A DNA stretch of 64,000 nt from Coriaria nepalensis (Eukaryota > Streptophyta > Magnoliopsida > Cucurbitales > Coriariaceae), in contig CP114495.1 of NCBI GenBank assembly GCA_027186245.1, positions 2,681,001-2,745,000 on the forward strand, written 5' to 3'. Below, one piece after another: positions 37,501 through 48,629 of the stretch (its first letter is position 1; the number at the start of each line of letters is the position of its first letter). The translations under genes and the position numbers were made by a program. Under the pieces are notes generated by a model. It was not told where the DNA came from and searched no databases. It saw only the letters and a list, made by a program, of their open reading frames with translations.

Positions 37501-38100
37501 AAGACTCTAGGTGATGAAGGTATCGTTCGTGAGAAGATCGTGAAGCTCTTCGAATGTCAAGGAGTTTTCCCTCGCATGAATCAGACCTGCAATTTCGCAA
37601 AATTCTGAGCCAAGACCATGCAACACATAAAGAGTTAGATCATCATTGGTCAATGGACGATCAATTTGAGCAAGCTCATTTGCGTGAGCTTTAACATCCT
37701 TCAAGAAATCAGCCACTGATCAAGACCCGCTATGAAGAAGAGTAAGATCCTCCTTAATTTGAAGCACGCGAGTTCGTAATTTACTAGCATAGAGGTGGAG
37801 AAGTGTTTTGCACGCTTCATGTGAAGTCTTTGATTGGGAGATGAGTGGTGTGACGTTGGGGGAGACCGAAGAAAAAATCGCATGTAAAGTAAGTTTATCC
37901 TGACGACCCAATGATGGGCAGCGGCAGTGGTGGTGTTTGTGCCGTTTTTTTAGGAGAAAGATCCATAGTCTGCCGAGTATAGTTGTTATGCACAAAGCCA
38001 AGAGTTCATGTTCCATTTCTTGTTGCCATCTAATATCTTTGGAAAGCTTCGTGGAAGGAATTGGGTTCAACATGATTAGAGATGGCAGAAAGAAAGGAAA
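37501..38100 (-). mobile_element. Chimeric Ty1-copia fragment: RT start joined to gag
   Basis: On the minus strand, 38073-37955 reads like the N-terminus of copia RT (RWQQEMEHELLAL...). It runs into 37950-37720 with gag blocks GRQDKLTLHAIFSSVS, SKTSHEACKTLLHLYASKLR and TRVLQIKEDLTLL. The adjoining frame 37716-37507 continues gag (MADFLKDVKAHANELAQI, LTNDDLTLYVLHGLGSEF). Gag normally precedes RT by about 3 kb, so two fragments have been joined out of order. Confidence 0.75.
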
Positions 38101-40305
38101 AATATATAGGGGAAATGGAAAAATAGGATAGGAAAGAAGAGAGAGGGTGGGGTGCCTGAAAGCAACTTTTGCCGAAGAAGTAGCTTAGGACGTTGGTAAG
38201 GAATCATCACTAGAAAATATATGTCCGTCAAGCAAACTTGATTAGATTCGATAGATATATATTTTATGAAATATAATTTTATTACTAAATATTAATAATA
38301 ATATTATTTGTTATTTATTATACATTCAATAATAATAAGGGCATTTATCATTTTATTATGTTTATTAATTATGTTAGAATTAATATTATATATTCATTTA
38401 TTACTATCATGATAAAATCCAGTATTTTAGGTTATGCGCTTAAGACCATGATAGATATCATGTCAGTTGTGATGCAAGCTGCTTAAAACCTAAGATACAA
38501 ATTATTTATAGTTATATGATTATCATAGAAATATTAAAATCCAGATAGACTATTACATAGGTTGTCTCTTAAAATGTATAGAATGGTTATTCTCATGACC
38601 ATTAAAATTAGTGGAACATTAGGATAAGCATGTGGATGATTAGCAGAAACTAAGAGTATCAAATGTGACATTTAGATAATCTACAATAATAATAATAATA
38701 ACTGTTAATGACAATTATCTAGTGACTATATGATATATGGTCCTTAGATCTGAGATCATCATAGTATCTTCTTATGTGCTGAATTTTATACTTTTACATC
38801 ATTCTAATAAATCCTAGACAATGGTGAAACATGATGAAACATTGGGTATAAAATGTTGTATATGAAAGTTGCAAATGATCAAGATGGAATCTATCACTTT
38901 CGTATCTGGAAATTAGTCTTATGAGTTGTCTACTTTATTGAACAATGAAATTCTTGTAAGATAGTATAGTATGAAAAGAGTTTCAGTAAATCTATTGTCT
39001 ATATTTATTAAAACTATAATGGTTCATATAGTTTGTCTATTAATGTTTAATAATTAAACCATGCTCTATGATGAATCAGGATATTGGTTAAATGGAAGGA
39101 TCGTTATTGTATAGATGTTAGTCACAATATGTCATTTTGGAAGATGCTTACTTCTCATCTCTTAGGTAATCTTGATACTTTGCTAGAAGTTAATATTGGT
39201 TTAGAGGTTTAAGTTAATTAATCGTGAGATGATAAAATTAATTGTTTAGTTTAAAAGGTGTTTTAAAGCTAAACGAATCTAATTATGAATTAGATAAATC
39301 ATAAAGTTATGAGATCCTTCTATCAGTGTGATGTAAAATTTAATTGGTCACACACATTAAAATTTAGAAGTAACTCGGTTAAGTTTTCTACGAGGATAAG
39401 GAAAACGAATTGTTTTGATTTTAGGAGTAAAATCATAACTTGTCTTATAGTATGACTATGAGGGCAAAATGATAAATTATTAATTTATTAAATCTAATAC
39501 AGTGCAGTTCTGCTAGCATAACTAAGTATGACATTAATTTAATTAGAAATTAATTATTTATATCAGGACTATTTATTTAATTATAAAACTGCTCCGAAAG
39601 TTCGTAATTATAAATTAGACATTAAATAGTTAGTGAACTAATTTATTAATTGGATTTGATAGGTTATATTAATCAAAATATTGATTAAATAATTTAGGCT
39701 ACAAGCCCAATGAACAGCAATAAAGTGATAGGTAATAGCTCATTATTTATTTAATTAGATTAAGGGAACTTCCAACTAAGTTCAAAGTTGATTGAGTCAA
39801 AGTTGTGGATCAATTTTTTGGTAATCTAGAACCTAAAAGGACACTATATAAATACTCATATAGGGCTGGCCGAAATTATGCTTCTCATGCCCTATTAGCT
39901 GAAATTCATAAGTGTGAGAAAAGTGAGACTTTTTGCTTTCCTTTTCCATGAACTATTTGAATCATGTGATGAATCTTATAGTATAAAATATACTGAGCGA
40001 AATGAACTATGTGGATTGCAATTAGAAGGTGAACACTTGGGTATCTTATTCTTCCCATTGAATTTAGCTATGATGAAGGAGTAAAAAGATTTATTTGGTT
40101 ATATATTAAGATTAGTAAGTTTTATTGGATCTTAATCTCTTTAGTGTCTTATAACTTTTTTGTATTTTCCGCTAAATATATAGTTGATATATATTTGTAT
40201 AATTGATCTTAGTGTATGTCTATGAGTTTAATCCATATTTTAGATTAGATATGAAAAAAATTTAAATTACCGCTCCGCTTTATGGATTATCTGTAAACTA
40301 ACACA
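38101..40305. mobile_element. Non-coding 2.1-kb insertion, probably LTR-like, between copia INT and RT pieces
   Basis: No ORF longer than about 60 codons is seen. The flanking sequences are the integrase C-terminus (above 40307) and RT start (below 38073) of a minus-strand copia element, which are normally adjacent. The intervening 2.1-2.2 kb is therefore best explained as an insertion, such as a non-coding LTR or LARD-like element. No terminal repeats were confirmed. Confidence 0.4.
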
Positions 40306-40306
40306 A

Positions 40307-42660
40307 TCATAGCCTTCCAACCATATGGGAGGAATGATATGGCGAGATGACCTTCGTTGTGGGACAAGAGGAGGCTGAGTCACGTTGTTTGAAGGAATTG
40401 GTCAGGAGAAGTAATAGAATTCGGAATAGGTGTAGGAGTATTGTTAGAAATGGTTGGTTCAGTAGGTGATTTATGGGGAGGGGTATGATTATCATAAAAA
40501 ATGGAAGTGATAGGCTAGGAAATGGAGGATGATAAGGGGTTGTAGGTGTTTTGAAAGGAAAATTTGTTTCCACAAAGACCACATCCCCAGTAATCAAAAA
40601 TTGGTTGGTGTGAAGATCCACTAATCTATATCATTTTTTATGATAGAGCATAACCAAGTAAAACCTGAAGATGATGTAGGGGTTAATTTATCATGATTAT
40701 GCAAAGTGGTTGCAAAACAAAGGCAACCAAAGGTTTTAAGGCAAATTTATCATGATTATGGAAAGTGGTTGGAAAACACATGGGTGATGGGGTTCAATTG
40801 AGCAAATAAGTTGATAAGATACAATTACCCCAATGCTTTATCAGGAAGGTTGGATTAAATTTTTAAGGCACGAGCTATGTTGAGGATATACTCATGCTTG
40901 CATTCAACCCTCCCATATATATATATATTTTTTTTTTGTGGGAAGAGCGAGCAGGATATCTCACCAAGTGATCTGAGATAAGAAGAAATATTTGTATTTG
41001 ACAAATTCCAATCCATTGTCAGTACGTATCCTTTTGACGGTACATGAGAATTGGTTTTGTATCATGGATATAAAGGATTGAAGAAGACTGAAAATCTCAT
41101 GTTTAAAGCTCATTAAAAATGTCTAAGCGCCTCTGGTAATCATCAATTATCGTGAGGAAATAGCGGGCATCATTGTGATTTGGTGTCTTATAAGGACCCT
41201 AAACATCCATATGGAGTAAGGAAAAAGGAAAGGAGGTGGATGAAGTACTAAGAGGAAATGGAAGACGTGTTTGTTTAGATAGGAACATACATCACAATGG
41301 GGTATGGAGGGTATATGAATATTAGAGAAATTTCGAAGCAATTTTAGGCGAGAATATGAGAGATGCCTGAGACGTTCATGTCGATAGTAGAGACCGCGAG
41401 ATTCTTACAAGTCCCCTGCACTTTTCCAGTTAAACGATCATGTAGGACATAAAATTTTGGATAAAAAAATATCACCAAGGTGATCATCTTTGGTTAGACT
41501 GGAATCAGATATAATAAATAGTAATGGAAATGAGGAACGAAAAAGACGTTGGTAAGGAGGGATTTATTATTTAAATGAACTTGTCCTATATGAGAAGCAA
41601 AGCTAGTGGATCTGTTTGGCAATCCAATGGATATTGATGGATTGACAGAGCATGGAAGGGGATCAATTAAGTTTTGCAAATCACAAACCTTATGATGGCT
41701 GGCACTTGTTTAATCACCCAAATGTCAGATATCAAGGAGCTTAAAAGACAAGAAGGATTACCTGCATTTGTAGTGGCGAAATTTGCAGATACCGATGGTT
41801 TTGGATCATTGTCACGATTGAGCAACCTCAATATTTGGTTGTATTGGTCAGAAGCAAAAGGATTGATGGGATCAGAATGAGTTGTATTTGTGAAGTTGGA
41901 TGGATTTGGTGGCAGTGAAGGAGAAGAAGTCTGAACAGAATTAGCTAAACCATTCTTTTGAAAGAATGGCTTCTTGCTTTCATAATTTATGTTGCCTGAT
42001 GGGTATCCAATTATTTTGTAACGGAACTCCTTCTTGTGTCCCTTGAGGTGGCAATGATCACATTCAAGTGAAGGTCTATCTATTTGCTACATTGGAAGTA
42101 ACTTTTTAGAAAAGAAAACAGTAGCATCACTAGTATGAGAAGTAACCACAGTTTCTCTCTAAATTTCACCCTCCGTTAGAATTGCATAAGCTTCAAAAAA
42201 AATTGAAAAGGGGGGGGATTTCATTACGAGAATTTGTCCACGCAGAGGTATACATGCCTCATTTAACCCCATGAGAAATTGGAGTAATTTTTGGCGCTGA
42301 TCATGCGATTGATATGCTACTGAGGTTTCACAGTTGCAGCAAGGTAAGGCTGTGGTGAATGATGAAAATTCATTCCAGAGCTCCTTCATCTTGTTGTAAT
42401 AGCCTGAGATGTCACCCGTACCTTGAGTATACGTGGAAATTTGTCTTTGAAGTGTGAAGATCCTTGTACCATTTCATTTTTTCAAAACGGGATTTCAAGT
42501 CCTTCCATACCAGATGTGCAGATGATGAATAGACGATACCAGTGTACAATTCGTTGGATACAGTATTCATGATCTAACTGAGGACGCAAGCATTGCTGCG
42601 ATCCCAGCTTGGATACAATTCCTCAGATATGGATTGTTGATCCACTTCCGCCATTTTGTT
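40307..42660 (-). mobile_element. Degenerate Ty1-copia element (gag, protease, integrase)
   Basis: On the minus strand from 42655 the order is gag (MAEVDQQSISEELYPSWDRS; MKELWNEFSS and FLMGLNEACIPLRGQIL at 42389-42159) and a CCHC knuckle near 42066-42010 (CDHCHLKGHKKEF). Protease-region sequence follows at 41679-41494 (ASHIGQVHLNNKSLLTNVFF), then integrase (FSLLQSFISMIQNQF, RIRTDNGLEF near 41040-41000). The integrase C-terminus is at 40621-40307 (TNQFLITGDVVFVETNFPF). Stops and frameshifts are frequent. RT lies beyond the 2.1-kb insertion at lower coordinates and is itself truncated. Confidence 0.85.
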
Positions 42661-43063
42661 TTCCCTTTTTTTTACAAAATAAAATCATTTTTGTTTGATT
42701 GATTTAATATATTTATCATTATTTAAAATATTTTTCATAATTTTATAATTTAATCCAAGGTGGTTATTATTATATATACAAATCAACTCAAACATTAATT
42801 ACATACAAATTACAATCAACCCAAGCTGGTCGTTTTATACATGTAATAAACTGAAAGTAATGTTCCTTAGATAATCAATGAACATGTCTTATTTGCAATA
42901 ACAATCTCGATCCGGCATTGCTCGGATCTCACGTATAATGTTTGCATAGTAAGAGTTAGATAATTGATGCTACAAAAATGAAGTTATATTTCAATCTCTT
43001 GGCTAAGGACCAATTTACTTGTAATTTCATTTTGTACTTAAAAAATGAAATTATTTATAATAA

Positions 43064-43098
<35 letters not shown>

Positions 43099-43900
43099 AG
43101 AGGCCAGACGTACGTTGAGGAATCACTAATTAGACCACGACTAAATCAATTTAAGATTTAACTCCTCCTCCCCTTTCCTCCACTGAAATTTCATCTTCTC
43201 TAACGGAAGTTAGTTAGTTTCCTCACTCTTTTTCCTAACCCAAGATCCAAAATTAAAGGACATAAAAAATATGAATTAAAATTAATAAGTTAATTAATTA
43301 ATTAATTGATTAGTAAAAAGATGAATTGAATGGAGGAGTAGCCGGCATGCTTAAGTTAAGACACAAAACACTCACTGACAGTTGGCCATATAAACCACCA
43401 CTACATAGAATCCTCATTCCTTAAATTAAGGTTTTTTTTTTTTTTGGGTAATAATATTATTATGGCTAATGAATGTAATTAAGGCATATTCAGTTTTAGT
43501 TTGAGGTAGTGTAGTTGTAGAGGCAAAACCAGCAGTTTCCCTTGACTAGGACAAGTAAATCCACCGTTTAGACATTAATCTGATTAATTAAGGACTTTAA
43601 TTTCTCAATTCCTAAATTACCCTCCATCAATTATATGATGTACATAGGATGTTAAACATCACTTTTAGTAGTAGTGAAGGGTAGTTTCGGAAATTCGAAG
43701 GGGTGACAATGAATTACCAGAATTGGGCAATGTCTTGCATGTTACATGTCGTTCTTCCTATCTTCATGCATACACTCTTAAATTTTTCCTTTTTATTTTT
43801 TATTTTTTTTTGCCGTTTTTAATTTTTATTATTATAAGAAGTGAAATTGATAATAACTCATAAATAAATAAATAAAATTCGTAATTTTGGTTCAGAATCA
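42661..43900. other. Spacer and promoter region of the second C2H2 gene
   Basis: No gene is seen. An AAAT tetranucleotide run lies at about 43063-43099, and T-runs lie at about 43431-43445. Confidence 0.55.
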
Positions 43901-43908
43901 TATAAAAT
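43901..43908 (+). promoter_or_regulatory. Candidate TATA box of the second C2H2 gene
   Basis: TATAAAAT lies 140 nt upstream of the ATG, giving a predicted leader of about 110 nt that contains a T-run at 43980-43996. Confidence 0.5.
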
Positions 43909-44040
43909 CACTCGGTGGAGGAATTCTTGTCACCTACTTCTTCTCACTTCCTAGTTCTAGGTAGAGAGAGAAAGCTCTGTTTTTTTTTTTTTTTTTCCTC
44001 CCTGCTCTGTTTTTCCATCCAACTCTGTTTTTGTCTAGTA

Positions 44041-45078
44041 ATGGAGAAGTACAGGTGCAAGCTCTGCTCTAAAAGCTTCTCAAATGGCAGGGCTTTAGGT
44101 GGTCATATGAGGTCCCACATGATGAAACTCTCACTTAATCCAAAACCAGATGATCCAGTTTCAGAATTAGTAGCTCCATCTCCATCTTTATCATCTTTCT
44201 TCATCGAACAAGAACACGAACAAAAAGCAACTACCACTTCTACTACTCTATCTTATGAACTTAGAGAGAACCCAAAAAGAAGTATCCGTTTTATCGATCC
44301 AGAATTCTCCTTCACAATCGATACTAACTCATCAGTTATTCTTCAAGACAGAGAGAGCGAGACAGAATCGTCCAAGAACATGATTACTAGGCAAAACCGA
44401 TCCAAACGGGCTCGAAAATCCGATAGCAACAAGGTTAATGATTACGGGCCGGATTCATGGACCGAGCTGGATCAGCCTATGAGTTCAATCTCCGAAATAA
44501 TCCCAGATGAAGATGTTGCCTTTTGTCTAATGATGCTTTCGGTTGATAAATGGAAAAAACAAGACCAGAAAAAGGAAGAAGAAGAAGAAGAAGAAACAGA
44601 GGAGGAGGACGAGGAACAGAGTACTAAAACAGAGGAGGTGAAATTTAGGATGAATCGAACAAGAAAAAAGTTTAGATGTGACACGTGTAATAAATATTTT
44701 CGATCTTATCAAGCGCTTGGCGGGCATAGAGCGAGTCATAAGAAGATGAAGAAGAATCTGAGGTTAGATTGTGAGAGAGAATATGCAGGAGCAGCAAGGA
44801 CTAGCTCTTCCTTCTCAAGGTGTTTGACAGGAAGGAAAATTCATGAATGCCCTTTTTGTTACAGAGTGTTTGCGTCTGGACAAGCGCTTGGAGGGCATAA
44901 GAGATCACATGGTGTTAATACTAATGGTTTCATTACAGCTAATTGTGATAAGAAATTACAGCCAGGCCTAAATGAATTTGGTAATAGTTTTATAGATCTT
45001 AATCTTCCTGCTCCGATTGAAGATGAGAATGAAGAGCAGTTTAGCCGGATCGAGGTTTCTGATGTATTGAATTGAGAA
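44041..45078 (+). CDS. C2H2 zinc-finger transcription factor with EAR motif (ZAT1/ZAT4/ZAT9 type)
   Basis: A single exon encodes about 344 residues from the first ATG; the frame upstream of 44041 is open but has no ATG. Finger 1 is at residues 6-26 (CKLCSKSFSNGRALGGHMRSH), finger 2 at 213-233 and finger 3 at 270-290, the last two with QALGGH. The EDVAFCLMMLSVDKW block lies just before an acidic Glu run at about 178-195 encoded by a GAA repeat. KRARK near the middle is a likely nuclear signal. The EAR-type repression motif IDLNLPAP is at 318-325. The arrangement (one finger at the extreme N-terminus, two paired near the C-terminus, C-terminal EAR) defines the ZAT1/4/9 group of nuclear repressors. 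It is a clear paralogue of the gene at 34548, sharing finger spacing and the CLMMLS block. Confidence 0.94.
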
Positions 45079-45984
45079 TTTTTCAAGCTTATTAAAGTGA
45101 TTTAATATCTTCTAGTAGTGAAGTTGATTCAGCTTTTTTGAAAGGGGAAAACTAAAATTATTGTCTGTTTGTTTTCTTATTTTTCTTTTGGTTCGAGAAG
45201 TGATATTTTTGGATCTTATTTATTCTTATTTGATTATTGATACTCTGTTTTTGTAAGAATCATGTTTTAGATCATCATTCATCCAAATGGAAGGAAATGA
45301 AAATTTCTAGTTTTTCCTTCTTTCACATGAAATTTAGCTATCAAAGGCTTCATCTTAAGTGAAAAAAAAAAAATTAAATTAATTAACTAAAAGGAAAATA
45401 ACAATAATTATTATACTATTTTATATATTTAATAAAATTCTTGAATCCATTTCATATTCATGTTAAGTCGATATATATATTATAAGAAAAAGAAAAAAAA
45501 AATGTAAAATCGGATTCAATGTATCATAATTCATTTCCATTTTCTCAAATATAAGATTTACTTCTTAATTGAACAAATGTGGTTGTCATTAATGAGATGA
45601 TGGCATATAAAAAGCCGAATTACAATGTTCATCGAGTCTTATTATGCCTTAAATACATTCCGAGAGCTTGTCTTCTGTTACTAGGATCTAATCACGTTGT
45701 ATGTCATTTCCAAGAATTAATGTCACTTGTCATCTTTCTCATCTTTCTCATCTTTCTCATCTTTCTCGCCTTGCAAAACAAAAGATTTTTATTTCCATAC
45801 ACCCATTTTCCCTCTTTCATTATTCAACATCTCCCTATAAACTATGTATCAAGTACAAACTTCGAAATAAATATTACATGCAATTAATTAATTACGTATA
45901 AAGCCATATACGATAAGCGATGGAAGTTATGATATCCGGAGAATAATATTTCGTATCTAAAGTGAAGTTATGTGAATTTAATAT
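45079..45984. other. 3' flank of the second C2H2 gene, no further gene
   Basis: AT-rich sequence. A 9-bp repeat, CATCTTTCT, is present in four tandem copies at 45731-45766. Confidence 0.6.
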
Positions 45985-46262
45985 ACGTCAGTTGGTTTTG
46001 AAATAAAAAATTAAATTTTTATTTTATAAATAATAAATTATTATTTAATTTAATTTTTTATTTTAAATTAATTGATAATAAAATGAGTAATTCATATTTT
46101 TTTTATATAATTGATTCACAAATATTTTTTTTTTTAAATGTGTAATATTTCTTAATATACCTCCTTACTTACGTGTGATATTATTTTTTGGCTTACATAT
46201 AATTTTTTTTAAAATTTGGATGACATGAATTATAAAATCTGATTTTGATATCATGTTGAATT
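45985..46262 (-). mobile_element. TRIM-like or LTR-end remnant, same general family as 12072-12415
   Basis: On the minus strand the sequence contains a TGATATCA block near 46240-46255, resembling a reversed, decayed primer binding site. It also has a TATCACACGTAAGTAAGGAGG stretch that fits a polypurine tract next to TTAAGAAATATTACACATTT, an LTR-like start. The LTR-like part then runs AT-rich to about 45985 and contains ATTAATTTAAAATAAAAAATT, comparable to the 12-kb element. Identification is by order of parts rather than close identity. Confidence 0.4.
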
Positions 46263-46474
46263 ATCACTAGTGCTAAAAATCCAAAAAACATAGTTGATAG
46301 GATATGATTCAATAATTCATATTAAATTTATCAATCGCTGACTCTCCTTCACATGTAAACTCCTAATATAGAAACTGAAAACCAAAAACCTTATACGTAA
46401 AATTAACAATTACGAAGGTGTGATGGAGAACAAGGAAAAGGGAAATTATAAGAAGCTAAAGTTTGGAATGGGAA

Positions 46475-46690
46475 TTATGTTTTAACAAATAAGAATTGCT
46501 TGGTTTGACTATTCATCAATCTATTTCCTTTTTTATGTAGGGCATAACCTAAAAAGAACCATGAGGAAGATCTAGGAGCAAATTTGTCATAACTGTGGAG
46601 ATTGGTGGGGGAAAAAAAGACAACTAAGATGGTTCCATTTAAAGGTACAAGACTCGTTTTGTTGTTACTGATACACTCAACACTCAAAAG
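46475..46690 (-). mobile_element. Ty1-copia integrase C-terminus, inverted
   Basis: The minus-strand frame reads NLHSYDKFAPRSSSWFFLGY and ALHKKGNRLMNSQTKQFLFV, the copia integrase C-terminal block. It faces away from the plus-strand RT fragment that starts within a few bases on the other side of about 46692. Confidence 0.85.
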
Positions 46691-46691
46691 G

Positions 46692-47740
46692 AGGGGTGGA
46701 TTATCATGACACTTTCTCCCCCGTGGCTAAGATGGTGATCGTCATGTATCTCTTGCTTCCATTAATGCTTGATTGGTTGTTCAAATGGATGTTTTCAATG
46801 CTTTTCTTAAAGGGGACTTATTGGAAGAAGTATACATGCAAATTCCATAGGGATCTATTGGTTTTGATGAAGGGAAAGTGTATAAATTGAACAAGTCTCT
46901 TTATAGTTTGAAGCAATCCACAAAATAATGGACTGTTAAGTTCACAGAGGTTGTTCTTGCAGCTGGTTTTCTCCAATGGAAATCTGACTACAACTTATTT
47001 ATCAAGCATGTTGATGGCCACTCCACTTTTCTCCTTATCTATGTGGATGATATAGTCATCACAAAAAGTAATCCAGCTGCCATAGACGATCTTAAGATGT
47101 TCCTTCAATCTCATTTTCATATGAAGGATGTTGGCTCACTCAAATTCTTCCTTGTTATAGAAGTTGCCAGATCACCTTCTAATATATGTCTTAACCAGCG
47201 TCAATACACGCTTTGGACTTGATTTTAAAAACTGGTTTATTAGGTGCTAAGCCAGCTCACACCCCCACTTGAGCAACATATCAAGTTTACTTCATCTTAC
47301 TTTGATGCTCAAGTTGGCTCCTCTTCTGTTGACAAGCCTCTTGATGATCCTCATCCATTTCAAAGGCTTATTGGTCATCTCATATACAAGACCATGACTC
47401 GGCCAGACATATCCTATGTCCTTCAGTTGTTAAGCTAGTTTATGCACTCTCCCAAGACTCTTCCCATTTACAGGCTGCACATTGTATTCTTTTATATCTC
47501 AAGACATATCAAGGTTTTGGAATTCTCCTTTCTTCCATCTCCACTCCTCACTTATTGATAGTGAATGGACCTCTTGGCCCCATGTCACGCTGATCCACCT
47601 CTGGCTATTGCATCATGCTTAGTCAATCTTTTATTCTTGGAAATCCAAGAAGCAACTCGTTGTCTCTCATAAAGCTTTATCCTTCATTTTTATCTTGATT
47701 CATAACACTTTATCCTTTATTTTTATCTTAATAATTACTT
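46692..47740 (+). mobile_element. Ty1-copia reverse transcriptase and RNase H fragment
   Basis: The plus strand reads MDYHDTFSPVAKMV, then KGTYWKKYTCKFHRDL, KLNKSLYSLKQS, and LLIYVDDIVITKSNPAAIDD, with the intact YVDD box at 47040-47051. It continues LKFFLVIEVARSPSNICLNQ, RLIGHLIYKTMTRPDISYVL and decayed RNase H. At least four stops or frameshifts interrupt it. Confidence 0.88.
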
Positions 47741-48070
47741 AATGTGTAAGCACATTTTGTTGATAGGACGATTTTCAAAATGTTTAATAATTTGTATAAA
47801 ATTCTTAAATTTATATAAGCATGTAAATTAACTATATATCATGTGATGTAGCTTAACCGCTGTGGAGAAAAAAGAAGATAGAATGTATGTTATTCCGAAA
47901 AGACAAGAAGTTAATGTTCATAACATATCAACTCAAAACTTGAACAAGTAGAAGTAGTTCAAAAGGCTTGCACGAAAAAGGGTATGCATAAACTAATAAA
48001 GTAAAAGGAGCATATCCTTTTGATATTCCCTTGTTTGGGTTTTTTTCCTAACTTCCCTTTCGACCAATCC
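47741..48070. other. Spacer, no gene
   Basis: AT-rich sequence between the copia RT fragment and a transposon end. Nothing recognisable is seen. Confidence 0.5.
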
Positions 48071-48245
48071 AATAAAACTTTGATAAATTAATAATCTCAT
48101 TTAAATAATAATTTTGGTTGGTCCTAATTTAAAGATAACATATTAAATTAATAATTTACTAAATTTATCAGATAATACATTATAAAAAAATTTCTAAAGG
48201 TCTCATATAATATATAAATTAATAATTTCTTAATATATAGTTATT
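48071..48245 (-). mobile_element. Solo end of the pogo/Tigger-like family
   Basis: This stretch aligns by eye with the reverse complement of 33066-33233: TTTGATAAATTAATAATCTC, TTTAAATAA, AACATATTAAATTAATAATTT, GTCTCATATAATAT and TTAATATATAG occur in the same order and spacing. It is a second copy of the terminal region without coding sequence. Confidence 0.6.
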
Positions 48246-48530
48246 GATGGACAAATTCTATAGACACGTAGTGTTCGGGAAAGTAGCATTAGAATTCGCT
48301 ATCATTCTATTCTCGATAAAAATGTAGTATGCGGGCGTGCTAGAAGTAATAATATTTGAAAAGTTCAGAAACTTAAATTGCGATAATATAAATTATGAGA
48401 ATATTAAAACTGAAATAAAATGTAAAAATATAAAGTGCATGTATATTGAAAGTAAAATAAGTAAGATGTGCATTAAAATAAATAACAATGGCAATTAAAG
48501 TGCATTTAAAAAGAACGTTAGAGTAAACAA

Positions 48531-48629
48531 GGCATTTGAATTAAAGAGCATTAAAATAAATTAGGCATTTGAATTAAAGAGTATTAAAATAAATTAGGTA
48601 TTTTAATTAAAAAATATTAAAATAAAAGA
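48531..48629 (+). repeat. Three-copy tandem repeat, period 33 bp
   Basis: Copies start at 48531, 48564 and 48597 with GGCATTTGAATTAAAGAG followed by ATTAAAATAAATTA. The third copy is more diverged. Confidence 0.85.

Noticed and set aside
43915..44040. Longer N-terminus for the second C2H2 gene
   Set aside because: The extension begins with GTG, not ATG, and reads a poly-Phe run from a T tract. The first ATG, at 44041, starts right at finger 1, as in the ZAT family.
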